A stretch of DNA of 34,155 nucleotides. It comes from Anaerolineae bacterium (GTDB taxonomy: Bacteria > Chloroflexota > Anaerolineae > 4572-78 > J111). The stretch lies in contig JAHDWA010000086.1 of the NCBI GenBank assembly GCA_023382535.1, forward strand, positions 1 to 34,155. The letters are read 5' to 3'. The first letter of the stretch is position 1. Each line of letters starts with the position of its first letter. The translations under genes and the position numbers were made by a program. Under the pieces are notes generated by a model. That model saw only the letters and a list, made by a program, of their open reading frames with translations. It was not told the origin of the DNA and made no database searches. Of the stretch, positions 21,574 through 29,693 are shown piece after piece.

Positions 21574-22614
21574 TCAACCCGTCTGGCCGAGACGCCACAT
21601 GACCAGCAGGATGCCGCCGCCAATGACAAACAGGAGGGCAGCCATGCCAATCAATAAAAAGGGCAGCACGGATGTTTCTCCCTGGCCTGTCACCGGCAGG
21701 ACTGAATTGCTTTCAGCAGGAACATCTGCCGCAATAACTTCGGCGGGGGCAACCACGGCCGGAGCTATTGCCGCCGCCACCGGAACAGGGGTTTGGGTGG
21801 GCGCTGCGGCCACCGCCGAACTGGGGATCTGGTCGCCGCCGGTGTCGCTGCTGGCCCGTTTGTCTCCCTGGACGTAATTGACTATAAATTGATTGCGTCC
21901 GGCGCCCTCGCCGTTGTAGATGAGTTCGTAAACCCGGCCCACCTCAGCCTGGAAACTGTAGGTATAGGCTTTTTCCCCTTGCCCGGTGGCGCTACCGCGA
22001 TATTCGCCGGGGATCAGCACAAAATCTTCAAACGGGCAGTAGGTTGTATCCTGGCCTTTGGCCTTGAGCAAGAGCGTATCGGCGCTGCGGAAGCCCTGCG
22101 GGCTGATATAGTCGAAAGCAAGCTCAACCCCGGAACAGTTTTTCAGGCGCACCAGGGCATATTTTTCGGTCGGGTAGAGGTAGCTCGGCTCGACTTCCGG
22201 GTAGGGCAGCGGCGCACCCAGCTCATTGTCAATCGTGATCATTGGACCGGCTACCTCGGTGTAATTGCTGTCGCTGTGTACCTGGCGAATAATCATCTCG
22301 TAAGTCCCATTCTGGTAGGTGCGGGTGTCAAAGCGGGCCAGGTTCCCGTTGATGACGGGGGCGTAGGTCGTGGCTACCCAGAGCATGTCGCCTTTGTCCG
22401 GCTTGAGGAAGATTTCGTACTTCAAGAAATCGGGAAAGGTGATCGCGCCGGTAACAGTAATCAGGCCGGACACAGCGGAGCCATTCGCCGGGGTGGTAAT
22501 GGTCACATTTTCTCCCTGCGCTTGCGCGCTTGCCGGTGCAGGCTGACCCAGGCCCAGCAAAAGGGTGATGGCCAAGACTATAAGGATCACGTATTGTAGA
22601 GGATGACTTTTCAC
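21574..22614 (-). CDS. Secreted protein with an LPXTG-like C-terminal anchor
   Basis: This 346-residue exported protein has a signal peptide (about 1-30, hydrophobic LIVLAITLLLGLG, cleavage likely after ASA). Residues about 37-130 resemble an Ig-like fold (VTITTPANGSAVSGLITVTGAI). A middle domain (140-255) has two cysteines. A low-complexity linker rich in A, P and V (260-300) leads to LPVTG at about 306-310, then a hydrophobic segment of some 22 residues and a short tail, WRLGQTG. This is the layout of a sortase substrate, although the tail has only one positive charge. The GTG start has AGGAGGGGG upstream. Surface display is inferred. Confidence 0.78.
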   Translation of the reverse strand: MKSHPLQYVILIVLAITLLLGLGQPAPASAQAQGENVTITTPANGSAVSGLITVTGAITFPDFLKYEIFLKPDKGDMLWVATTYAPVINGNLARFDTRTYQNGTYEMIIRQVHSDSNYTEVAGPMITIDNELGAPLPYPEVEPSYLYPTEKYALVRLKNCSGVELAFDYISPQGFRSADTLLLKAKGQDTTYCPFEDFVLIPGEYRGSATGQGEKAYTYSFQAEVGRVYELIYNGEGAGRNQFIVNYVQGDKRASSDTGGDQIPSSAVAAAPTQTPVPVAAAIAPAVVAPAEVIAADVPAESNSVLPVTGQGETSVLPFLLIGMAALLFVIGGGILLVMWRLGQTG

Positions 22615-22744
22615 GGTGAACCCCCTCCTGTAAGCATACTTTTAGTAAAATTACATAACAACTTCACATAAGATTATAGCACAGGTAAAAAATAAACGCA
22701 ACCGTCTCAAGAATTTTGATTGCGTTTCATATCCGGGGCAGGTT

Positions 22745-22862
22745 TAGAAACACGAACTTCACGAAAGTAAGAAATGCACGAAAATGTTTTTTCAGCACCT
22801 CCTATAATTTTTTCGTGCCTTATTTATCAACTTTGCCTTTTCGTGGTTCGGGTTTCTTGCGT
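22745..22862. repeat. CACGAA/TTCGTG palindromic intergenic repeat
   Basis: The left side (about 22745-22785) has GAAACACGAAC, TTCACGAAAG and GCACGAAAA. The right side (about 22815-22862) has the complements TTTTCGTGC, CTTTTCGTGG and TTCGGGTTTC. The arms are imperfect. The rest of this gap (22615-22744) holds the ribosome binding site and an AT-rich promoter region of the surface-protein gene. Confidence 0.5.
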
Positions 22863-22884
22863 TCCATCAGCCTCTACTGAATAG

Positions 22885-23559
22885 TTACTCTAACTCAAAA
22901 ATCAGCCGGGTCCGCTCAATTTCGGCCCACTTGTCGGCCAGCCCCAGCGCCTGAAGCACCGCCTCGGGTCGTAAATTGCCAAACTGCCCGGCCGTCAGCC
23001 GCATGTAGAGACGAGCTTCACCCTCTCCCACCGACTCCAGTTCTAATTCGTGCAGCCACAGCCGCAGATCAATCTCTTCGGTCTGTTTTTTACGCTGGCG
23101 GGACTGCACAATTTTTTCCGCGCTCAACAGCTCCTCAATCCGTCGCGCCAACCCTTCAGCCGGCAGGTCGGTCTCTACTATAACCCGGTATTCAGCCTGG
23201 CGCAGCAAATGTTGGAGGGTGGGCGCTTTGAGCGGGATGGATTCGACGGCGTGCAGTTCGATGCCTTCCGGTAAAGCGGGCCGGATGCGCTCTAACGCTT
23301 CGGCTGGGTCCACAAACTGGGTGGTAACAATGTCCATGATCTCCGCCGAGCTGGTGGTACCCAGGGGCAGGCTGGAGGCGATTTGGATTTTGGGTCGGGG
23401 GTTAAAGCCTTTAGAGTAGGCCAGGGGCATCCCGGCCCGGCGCAGGGCGCGTTCCCAGGCCAGCACCAGGTCCAGATGACCGATATATTTGATGTGCTTT
23501 TTTTTGGCGAAGACCAGGCGCAGCCGGTGGTTAGGGAGAGGCTGGTTAGGGTCAGTCAT
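22885..23559 (-). CDS. TIGR03936-family (DUF2344) radical-SAM-associated protein
   Basis: This 224-residue protein opens with HRLRLVFAKKKHIKYIGHLDLVLAWERALRRAGMPLAYSKGFNPRPKIQIASSLPLG in pattern, which is diagnostic of the TIGR03936/DUF2344 family. Members are usually encoded beside, or fused to, a TIGR03960 radical SAM enzyme, probably in RNA modification. No such partner is adjacent here, so this copy is separated from it. It overlaps the Nudix gene start/stop by 4 nt and forms a minus-strand operon with it. Confidence 0.87.
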   Translation of the reverse strand: MTDPNQPLPNHRLRLVFAKKKHIKYIGHLDLVLAWERALRRAGMPLAYSKGFNPRPKIQIASSLPLGTTSSAEIMDIVTTQFVDPAEALERIRPALPEGIELHAVESIPLKAPTLQHLLRQAEYRVIVETDLPAEGLARRIEELLSAEKIVQSRQRKKQTEEIDLRLWLHELELESVGEGEARLYMRLTAGQFGNLRPEAVLQALGLADKWAEIERTRLIFELE

Positions 23560-23996
23560 GAGCCGTTCAACAATTCGTGCAATAAAGTGCGGGTCGTATC
23601 AGAAATAACCAGGTCGGGCCGGTCAAGATCGGCCAGGGAGAACCAGGCGGCGTCATAAACGTCGTCCGCCGGCTGTAACGGCTGGGCGGGATCGAGCGCC
23701 TTGGCTTTCAAGTCTAGGATTACATAATGGAACTGAATCCGGCCGGCTTCATCGCGGACAATGGCATCAAAGGTGTAAATCACCTCACCGGCTTTGATTT
23801 TTAGACCCGTTTCCTCCAACACTTCCCGTTCGGCGGCAGCCTGGAGCGTTTCACCCAGGTTGACGCTACCGCCGGGAATAGCCCACATATCCTTGGCCGG
23901 AGGCTGGCCTCTTAAAACCAGCAGCACTTTATCTTGATGAGTCACCACCGCTCCGACCGCAACCCGCGGCGCGTCGGGGTATATTTTACTGACCAT
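23556..23996 (-). CDS. Nudix hydrolase
   Basis: This 146-residue Nudix protein has the full Nudix box, G-(X5)-E-(X7)-REVLEETG, in GSVNLGETLQAAAEREVLEETGL at about residues 43-65, which binds the catalytic metals. IPGGSVNLGE and YVILDL are typical ADP-sugar or mutT-like features, but the substrate cannot be read. The stop overlaps the start of the DUF2344 gene (ATGA). It is 15 bp downstream of the DUF5996 gene, so the three may be one operon. Confidence 0.92.
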   Translation of the reverse strand: MVSKIYPDAPRVAVGAVVTHQDKVLLVLRGQPPAKDMWAIPGGSVNLGETLQAAAEREVLEETGLKIKAGEVIYTFDAIVRDEAGRIQFHYVILDLKAKALDPAQPLQPADDVYDAAWFSLADLDRPDLVISDTTRTLLHELLNGS

Positions 23997-24011
23997 AAAA
24001 ATGAAAATCCA

Positions 24012-24851
24012 TCAGCGCATCAAATTTGAACCGGCCTGATAGGCGGCTTGCAGATAGGCCGACAATTTTTTCTCCGGCCGGTCGGCCTCCACCAAAGTCT
24101 CATACGGCAACAGCGCCCCCTTCCAGCTTTCCGTATACCAGACTGCGTCGGCGGGCAAAGGCGCGTCGGTGATACTGGCCGGCCAGGGGTAGGCAGTGAT
24201 GTAAAAGTAAGGTTCAGGCATCCCTTCATCCCCCGTCGAGAAGCCAAAGTTCATCTGCTCGTCGGCATTTTCCTCGTCAGCCGGGTCTACACCGGGCACT
24301 TTACGGCCGGAGAGCCAGAGCAGGGCCAGATCAAAATGATGCGGCCATAACTGCACCGGGCCGGTTTCGCCGGGCAGCCCGGCCTTGAATTGCTTAAAAA
24401 CTCGGTCAATATTAACGGCTGCCTGGCAATAATTTTTGGCTGCTGCCGCCTCAAAAACACGGGGAGATTCGTCGGCAAAGAGAGTGCGATCAATCTCAAC
24501 TGCGATGCCCATCCGGGCCAGAGCAGCCAGACTCAGCTCGCAGAATTCTTTAGCCGACTGGCCCGCCAGGGGAGTTCGCCAGGAGTCGCCCCGGCTGGTT
24601 GTAATAATCAACTGCCCCTGTTGCAGGTCTAATACCATCTCAAATGTGGCATCGTCCTCGGTATCAGGGATGGGGACAGCAGTCGTAGTTAAGCCCTGAG
24701 GAACCACGTGCAGGCTGATATGCCACCAATGTTTCTGGGGAGGGCTTAAGGCCCGCCGGATTTTGCCCAAAACCTTGCTGTAAGTTTGCAGAGTATCGCG
24801 GGTAGACTGCCACTCCGCTAAGGCCAGTGAGGGGAAAGTTGAGTGCGACAT
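24012..24851 (-). CDS. DUF5996 family protein
   Basis: This 279-residue soluble protein matches the DUF5996 family. It opens with FPSLALAEWQSTRDTLQTYSKVLGKIRRALSPPQKHWWHISLHV in pattern and contains GPVQLWPHHFDLALLWLSGRKVPG and the C-terminal FYITAYPWP with WYTESWKGALLPYE. The function is unknown. The ATG has AAAGGAG about 8 nt upstream. It is first in a minus-strand set with the Nudix and DUF2344 genes. Confidence 0.85.
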   Translation of the reverse strand: MSHSTFPSLALAEWQSTRDTLQTYSKVLGKIRRALSPPQKHWWHISLHVVPQGLTTTAVPIPDTEDDATFEMVLDLQQGQLIITTSRGDSWRTPLAGQSAKEFCELSLAALARMGIAVEIDRTLFADESPRVFEAAAAKNYCQAAVNIDRVFKQFKAGLPGETGPVQLWPHHFDLALLWLSGRKVPGVDPADEENADEQMNFGFSTGDEGMPEPYFYITAYPWPASITDAPLPADAVWYTESWKGALLPYETLVEADRPEKKLSAYLQAAYQAGSNLMR

Positions 24852-24965
24852 CGTTGCTTCTCCTTTGGCTTAATATTACCAATATTTTCCCAATGAAGCA
24901 AGACCTTGTTTAACTGAAAATATCCTGAGGCAAAATTATGGATCAGCCCAACTAACTTTTGCAGT

Positions 24966-24994
24966 CTAGTTCCCCAACTGAGTTTGGGAACTAG
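24966..24994. repeat. TAGTTCCC intergenic palindrome
   Basis: CTAGTTCCCCAACT (24966-24979) and AGTTTGGGAACTAG (24981-24994) are inverted copies with one mismatch. It lies in the 278-bp divergent gap 24852-25129, whose right half has a TATAAT (25053-25058) that may serve the kinase-like gene. Confidence 0.6.
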
Positions 24995-25129
24995 ATTAAC
25001 CGGAAAACATCTTGAGCAAAATTGGCGCTTTTATCTTTAACCTAAGTCGTGGTATAATCGTTATGACAAGATATTCTTGAGGTGGCAATTCTGGGCGGCC
25101 TAAGACTGCTCAAGAAATGAGGCGGGACG

Positions 25130-25744
25130 ATGAGCGCCATCACAATTTCCCGGCAAATGGGCAGCCGGGGGGATGAACTGGCTTGGCAGGTGGCTCAACA
25201 ACTTGGCTGGCAGCTTGTCGCGCGCGAATTAATTAACCGGGCGGCAGCGGCGGCCGGGATCCCCCATATGGCCCTGGTGGATATTGATGAATTAGGCTTG
25301 CTTAATCTACGGGCATCGGCCAAGGAGTGGCGCGCTTATCAAACTCACGTGGAAGGCATTATCCAGGCCTGGGCTTATAAGGGAGAGGTGGTCATTGTCG
25401 GCCGGGGCGGCCAGATGGCGCTGTACGGGTGGCCCGATGTGTTCCACATTCGTGTCGTCGCCCCCCTGGAAATGCGCATTGCCCATCTGCAACAGAAAGA
25501 AAATATTTCGGCACAATCGGCTCGCGCCCGCCTGGAAGCAAGCGCCAAAACCCGCGCCCGCTACTTGCGGCGGAGCTACGGCGTTCAGATAGACGATCCA
25601 ACTCTGTACCATCTCACCGTCAATACCGGTTTGCTGGGCCTGTCCCAGGCCATCAGCCTGGTCCTACAAACAAGCCAGGCATGGTTCAAAGCAAATTGCG
25701 CCAGCCAAAGGGACGGGCTGAGTTCAGGAATTGAGCGCACATAG
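25130..25744 (+). CDS. Cytidylate-kinase-like protein
   Basis: This 204-residue protein resembles the cytidylate-kinase-like family (PF13189). It begins SAITISRQMGSRGDELAWQVAQQLGW, with a modified P-loop (GSRGDELA), and continues with ELINRAAAAAGIP, VVIVGRGGQMAL and FHIRVVAPLEMRIAHL, which are characteristic of that family. The natural substrate is not established. The ATG has GAGGCGGGA just upstream. It is followed 9 bp later by a nuclease-like gene and then hpt. Confidence 0.85.
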   Translation: MSAITISRQMGSRGDELAWQVAQQLGWQLVARELINRAAAAAGIPHMALVDIDELGLLNLRASAKEWRAYQTHVEGIIQAWAYKGEVVIVGRGGQMALYGWPDVFHIRVVAPLEMRIAHLQQKENISAQSARARLEASAKTRARYLRRSYGVQIDDPTLYHLTVNTGLLGLSQAISLVLQTSQAWFKANCASQRDGLSSGIERT

Positions 25745-25753
25745 AACAGGTTT

Positions 25754-26134
25754 ATGGCAGAAAACGGCCCAACTCAACCCGAAGTGACTTTTTCTCATCC
25801 CAGCGAGGCAGAATTCGCCCGTATTCTCGACTTCTATCAGATTGCCTGGGAATATGAACCAAAAACCTTTGTGCTGCGGCAGGATGACGCGGGTAAGATC
25901 ATCGAAGCGTTTAGCCCAGATTTTTACCTGCCGGAGCAAGACCTCTACATCGAGCTAACGACCATGGAGCAGCGGCTCATCACTAAAAAGCACCGCAAGC
26001 TGCGCCGGTTGCGGGAACTTTACCCGGATATCAATATCAAACTGTTGAACCGATCCGACTTTAAGCGAATGATGATGAAATATGAGTTGGACAATGATGA
26101 TGAGCTAATCGGGCAGCAGGCTACTTCTTCTTAA
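25754..26134 (+). CDS. PD-(D/E)XK-like protein upstream of hpt
   Basis: This 126-residue protein has a compact nuclease-like core. FARILDFYQIAWEYEPKTFVL leads to the acidic strand FSPDFYLPEQDLYIELTTME and then KKHRKLRRLRELYPDINIKLL. The arrangement D...(I)E-L-T followed by a basic helix fits a restriction-endonuclease-type fold. Similar short proteins occur just upstream of hpt in several bacteria. The function is unknown; nuclease activity is an inference from the D/E spacing. The C-terminal tail is acidic. Confidence 0.6.
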   Translation: MAENGPTQPEVTFSHPSEAEFARILDFYQIAWEYEPKTFVLRQDDAGKIIEAFSPDFYLPEQDLYIELTTMEQRLITKKHRKLRRLRELYPDINIKLLNRSDFKRMMMKYELDNDDELIGQQATSS

Positions 26135-26172
26135 AAGCTCAACTGTGCCGATTACTTCACAGGAGAGATTTT

Positions 26173-26745
26173 GTGGACCGCACTTCTTTTTCAGCAGGAC
26201 CGGGAGAGATAGGGCCGGTATTTCTGACCGAGGAGCAGATTCAACAGCGGGTCGCCCAACTGGGTGCTGAAATCAGCCGTGATTATGCCGGCAAAGATTT
26301 GGTGGTTATTGGGGTGCTGAGAGGTGTGCTTTTTTTTATGGCCGATCTGTTGCGAGCCATTAGCATCCCGGCTGCTTTTGATGTTCTGGCTATCGCCCGT
26401 TACGGCCCTACGGAGCAAACCCAGGGCGTGGTGCGCCTGACCAAGGATCTCAACGAGCCGCTGCGGGGGAGGCACGCCCTTTTGGTTGAGGACATCATTG
26501 ATACCGGTCTAACTACCCATTTTATCATGCGCACCTTGCGCCTGCACGAACCTGAAAGCCTCAAGGCTTGTGTTTTACTTGATCGCAACCGCCGCCGGAT
26601 TATTAATGTTGATCTGGCCTACGTCGGTTTTGAAATCCCCGATTATTACCTGGTTGGTTACGGGCTTGATTTTAGGGAACAGTACCGTAACCTGCCATAC
26701 CTGGCTAAATTTGAACCGGATGAGATAGGTGGAAAAGGTGAATAA
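26173..26745 (+). CDS. hpt: Hypoxanthine phosphoribosyltransferase
   Basis: This 190-residue purine salvage enzyme should convert hypoxanthine or guanine plus PRPP to IMP or GMP. The PRPP-binding loop is LLVEDIIDTGLTTHFIMRTL at about residues 99-118. GVLRGVLFFMADLLRAI is the pyrophosphate-binding region, and FEIPDYYLVGYGLDFREQYRNLPY is the C-terminal signature. It uses GTG at 26173 with AGGAG directly upstream (26161-26165). A strong terminator follows, closing the operon. Confidence 0.94.
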   Translation: MDRTSFSAGPGEIGPVFLTEEQIQQRVAQLGAEISRDYAGKDLVVIGVLRGVLFFMADLLRAISIPAAFDVLAIARYGPTEQTQGVVRLTKDLNEPLRGRHALLVEDIIDTGLTTHFIMRTLRLHEPESLKACVLLDRNRRRIINVDLAYVGFEIPDYYLVGYGLDFREQYRNLPYLAKFEPDEIGGKGE

Positions 26746-26748
26746 ACA

Positions 26749-26781
26749 ACAAACCCCGGCCAATACCGGGGTTTGTTTTTA
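26749..26781 (+). terminator. Rho-independent terminator after hpt
   Basis: A perfect 11-bp stem, ACAAACCCCGG (26749-26759) with CCGGGGTTTGT (26766-26776), followed by TTTT. Confidence 0.94.
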
Positions 26782-26784
26782 AAA

Positions 26785-27040
26785 TGAAAAGAGCCCCGAG
26801 TAACCTTTTTGATTTCTCAAGTGCCCAGCAACTTACTTGCTTTTGAGTTTCCTCAAAAGAGGCTCTACTTCACTTTTGATGAGTTATACTACTTAACTCA
26901 TTCAATTGCTGGTTTCCCAATTGCTCTTTCCACCAGCTCGCGGTTCAGCCTTGTCGCCAAGTTTTCCCGTCTATTACTATAGAGCTTACTTTTTCAGTTA
27001 CTTTCTTCTTGAGTCCTCTTTCAAATCCCTTGGGACCCTT
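26785..27040 (-). ncRNA. Candidate structured non-coding RNA, family unrecognised
   Basis: No protein-coding frame explains this stretch, but the minus-strand transcript is unusually rich in good helices. There is a GNRA-type hairpin CUUG-GCGA-CAAG (26950-26961), a hairpin UUUUGAG-GAAA-CUCAAAA (inside 26840-26859), an 8-bp stem at 26879-26886/26894-26901, CAAUUG stems at 26903-26908/26918-26923, a 6-bp 5' stem (27033-27038 with 27011-27016) and a long-range pair AGUAAC/GUUACU (26997-27002 with 26799-26804). A closing stem, AGAGCCUC with GGGGCUCU (26866-26859 with 26797-26790), is followed by UUUUCAUUUU, which looks like a terminator. A sigma-70-type promoter lies upstream. It is not recognisable as tmRNA, RNase P, SRP or 6S RNA. 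Confidence 0.55.
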
Positions 27041-27050
27041 TTCAAATATT

Positions 27051-27080
27051 ATAGTACCATAATACCAGTAAGTTTGTCAA
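27051..27080 (-). promoter_or_regulatory. Candidate promoter of the structured RNA
   Basis: On the minus strand a perfect TTGACA -35 box (27080-27075) is followed 18 bp later by TACTAT (27056-27051), overlapping a TATAAT (27053-27048). It points into the RNA candidate and lies just past the stop of the GH3 gene. Confidence 0.6.
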
Positions 27081-27107
27081 TAGAAAATTGACTGGAAACC
27101 TTAAAAT

Positions 27108-28853
27108 TTAACCATTCTCTAACACTTTGTCCTCCCGTTCTACCATCTGCCCTTGAAAAACCTGCGCCCATCCCCCCAGACGGTGCAGTGCCACCAATTT
27201 TATATCGCCGGCACGCTGACCGTGAGCTTGACACGCCGCCAGATAGGCTGCTGCCGCCCCGCCCCCGATGCGGAAGACTCGCAGCCGACCAAGCTGGCCC
27301 AACTCGCGGCAGTAGCGATAATGATAATTTTCCTGCAAGGCTGTCTCCAACTCCTGCCCCAGTTCTTTTAATATATCGTCGGCAATCTCCGGCGCTTCGA
27401 TGAAGAGGGTGTAAGCAAAGCGGCTGGCCGTTAGGAGCGACGCGCCGGCATCATCACAGGCAACCATCACAAAAGCAGGCTGAACGGCGTGTCGAGCCAA
27501 CACTTCAGCCAGCGCCTGGCGCACGTGGCGCTCGTTGAGTTTCTCACCAAACCAATCGGAAACGTGGGCTTCTTTGCCTAGAAACCGGAACAGGGGACAT
27601 GTCCCCAGGTAGCCGGTCACTTCCACCACATCGTGGAGTTGGTAACGATACAGCCCGCCGCCGGTGGTGATAACAACGGTGTACGGTCGGCCCACTTCCA
27701 ACTCTTGGGCCAGGTGGGGTCTAATTGGCAATTGACAATTGACAATTGACTGTTGACTATTACCTTCCGGCAGAAACTCAAAAAAGTGGGACCGGACGGC
27801 TAAAGCAGCTCCCGTCTGGCCGACGAGCGGCAGGGAAACAAAACCTTCGGTGGCAATGAGGCCCTTGCCCTGAATTTGGGCCTGGGGGAAGAGGCGAGCC
27901 AAGTCCGGGATGGAAAGCGCCGCCTGGGCTTCGGTCCAGCAACTAATGAGGCGGAGGCGCGGCCAGAGGCGAGTGTGAAGGATAGCCGGGTCGTTCTCGG
28001 CCTGGCAGATGGCCCGAATTTCCTCGGCCCGGTGGGAGTTGGGCCGGTTGAGAGCGATGAGCTGCCGCTGCAAATCCGGGGCGAGGGGCACCGGCGGCGT
28101 AAGCGTCCCGGCGGCGATATCGGCGCTGAGTTGGGGCCACCTATCGGCGAGAGGGCCGACCAGCAAGGTGAGAAAGGAGGGATTCCAGACCGAGATAAAG
28201 GCCAGCGACCGGCTGCGCAGCAAAAACAGCAGGGTGACATAACGAAAGGCGTCCATGTTATCAATCAACCGGACCAGGGGGGGCACGGCCAGGACTGCTT
28301 GAATCAAGTGACGCTGCCAGCCGCCAAAATATTCGCTGTCTTCTTCAAAGCCAATCGGGATGCCGCCGGCCGTACGCTGGTTACGCCGGGTGACCGGTGT
28401 GACCGACCAATAAGCCTGTCCCCCAAATAAGCCAGGCCTGTGGCTGTAGAGATTAATCATCCACGGCGCAATGGCCCGCTGAAATTCGGTTTTGAGTGCC
28501 GCCGTGTAGGGAATGTGCTTGCTGGCGGCCGTCGAGCCGCTGGTCGGTTCCAGCAGCAGCACCGGCTCCTCGGTGAGCACATGGGATTGGCCGGCGCCAA
28601 TCGCCTCAACAGCTTCGCGATAATCATCATAAGTGGAAAGCGGAACCCGCTCCTGGTATTCAGCGACCGAGCGAATAGAGGCAAAATTGTGGCGGCGGCC
28701 AAAATCGGTTTGAGCATTGCGGTGGAGCAGGCGCAGCAGCAGCCTGGACTGGGTGTCGGTCACATCGCGCCGGGCCAAGCGGAAAGCTGCACTTTCAGGC
28801 AAGTTGGAGAGATACCAGAGGATATTAGCCAGGGGGCAGAGGATGCTTTTCAT
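27108..28853 (-). CDS. GH3-family acyl-adenylating enzyme with an in-frame repeat
   Basis: This protein of about 581 residues belongs to the GH3 family, relatives of plant acyl-acid amido synthetases that adenylate a carboxylate and join it to an amine. Visible features are the ATP-binding LLLEPTSGSTAASKHIPYT, ALSIPDLARLFPQAQIQGKGLIATEGFVSLPL and TTGGGLYRYQLHDVVEVTGYLGTCPLFRFLGKEAHVSDWFGEKLNE. The substrates are unknown. The ATG at 28853 is chosen; 15 extra upstream codons translate an octamer repeat. Around 27721-27764 the sequence encodes NSQQSIVNCQLPI from 7-bp AATTGAC units, an insertion before the conserved ATP-site region. It is last in a possible minus-strand operon. Confidence 0.88.
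   Translation of the reverse strand: MKSILCPLANILWYLSNLPESAAFRLARRDVTDTQSRLLLRLLHRNAQTDFGRRHNFASIRSVAEYQERVPLSTYDDYREAVEAIGAGQSHVLTEEPVLLLEPTSGSTAASKHIPYTAALKTEFQRAIAPWMINLYSHRPGLFGGQAYWSVTPVTRRNQRTAGGIPIGFEEDSEYFGGWQRHLIQAVLAVPPLVRLIDNMDAFRYVTLLFLLRSRSLAFISVWNPSFLTLLVGPLADRWPQLSADIAAGTLTPPVPLAPDLQRQLIALNRPNSHRAEEIRAICQAENDPAILHTRLWPRLRLISCWTEAQAALSIPDLARLFPQAQIQGKGLIATEGFVSLPLVGQTGAALAVRSHFFEFLPEGNSQQSIVNCQLPIRPHLAQELEVGRPYTVVITTGGGLYRYQLHDVVEVTGYLGTCPLFRFLGKEAHVSDWFGEKLNERHVRQALAEVLARHAVQPAFVMVACDDAGASLLTASRFAYTLFIEAPEIADDILKELGQELETALQENYHYRYCRELGQLGRLRVFRIGGGAAAAYLAACQAHGQRAGDIKLVALHRLGGWAQVFQGQMVEREDKVLENG
27721..27768. repeat. Heptamer array inside the GH3-family gene
   Basis: Units AATTGGC, AATTGAC, AATTGAC, AATTGAC and TGTTGAC are in tandem, in frame, inside the coding sequence. 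It is the same heptamer type as the arrays flanking the S23-like gene at 30938-31315. Confidence 0.75.
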
Positions 28854-28919
28854 GGAAGGCTGGAAGATTGGAAGGTTGGAGGGTGGATGAATGTTCAACT
28901 TCCAGCCTTCCGACCTTTC
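28853..28919. repeat. Octamer palindrome before the GH3-family gene
   Basis: The left side (28853-28887) is GGAAGGCT, GGAAGATT, GGAAGGTT and GGAGGGTG. The right side (28898-28919) is the complement class. It fills the whole gap between the GNAT-like stop and the GH3 start codon, and resembles the lysX-lysY repeat at 1532-1605. Confidence 0.7.
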
Positions 28920-29660
28920 TTATTCCCCCAGCATCCGCCGGCCGGCTGCGGTTAGATTGGTGCGGGTCAGCTCTACCAGGCAAGGGAGCTGGTCACCGTG
29001 AGCGTGACCGGGATTAGCGGCGACAAAAAAGGCGACGTGTGGATCTTTGAGGCGGCGGGCGGTTACTTCCGCCACACCGGGGCGAAGCGGGGCAGAATCA
29101 GTCAAACAAATGATCCCCCGTTCCGGGTCATACTCCGAGGGGAACTTGGTCCGAGCCAGGGCGTCTATAATCCGCTTGACAGCCGGGGGAGTGGAGCGCA
29201 GATAGGTCGGGTAAAACTCGCGGAAAAAGACCGGCAAAAAGCGATAGGTTTTGTAGCCAGAACTGATTAGAAACCAGTAGGCAGGGACATCTGGCAGGGC
29301 TTCGGCCAGGCTGAAAACATGCCGGCCCCACAGGCGGGGTAGTTCGGCTTCACCCCAATAGTCACGGTGGATAATCGTGTCGCCGGAGAAAAAGGCGACG
29401 ATAGGCTGTCCGTCTACCATCACCGACAAGCGCATAAGGGTAGAAAATCCTTCAATTTGGCCGGCGGCCGTATCGGTCAGCAGGATCACCCACTCTTTTT
29501 CGGCCAGATCAGCTTCAAAGTGGGGCCGGGTCACATTAGCAAAGTAATTGACCAGGAGCGCATACATTTGGCTGCGTTCGGCCGAGGTCAGGTTTTGAGG
29601 CCGCTGCACCCGGCCGGTCAACCGGCCGAGACTGCTGGCTATCGTCGCGTTTAAATTCAT
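28920..29660 (-). CDS. GNAT-like protein of unknown function
   Basis: This 246-residue soluble protein is not firmly recognised. Segments such as WVILLTDTAAGQIEGFSTLMRL, VAFFSGDTIIHRDYWG and YWFLISSGYKTYRFLPVFFREFYPTY suggest a GNAT-like acyltransferase fold, in which a strand pair is followed by an acyl-CoA-binding loop. The C-terminal part contains FFVAANPGHAHGDQLPCLVELT. Because it lies between a GNAT gene and a GH3-family gene with tight spacing, an acyl-transfer role in the same pathway is plausible but inferred. Confidence 0.55.
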   Translation of the reverse strand: MNLNATIASSLGRLTGRVQRPQNLTSAERSQMYALLVNYFANVTRPHFEADLAEKEWVILLTDTAAGQIEGFSTLMRLSVMVDGQPIVAFFSGDTIIHRDYWGEAELPRLWGRHVFSLAEALPDVPAYWFLISSGYKTYRFLPVFFREFYPTYLRSTPPAVKRIIDALARTKFPSEYDPERGIICLTDSAPLRPGVAEVTARRLKDPHVAFFVAANPGHAHGDQLPCLVELTRTNLTAAGRRMLGE

Positions 29661-29693
29661 TGTTTATTGAAACTCCGGGGCCGTCGGCTTGTC

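Noticed and set aside
26930..26960. T-box element in the structured RNA, because UGAACCGCGAG resembles the T-box bulge
   Set aside because: The order of elements is wrong for a T-box, the conserved sequence is incomplete, and no amino-acid gene lies downstream on that strand.
28854..28898. 15-residue N-terminal extension of the GH3-family protein
   Set aside because: The residues are a translation of the octamer repeat.
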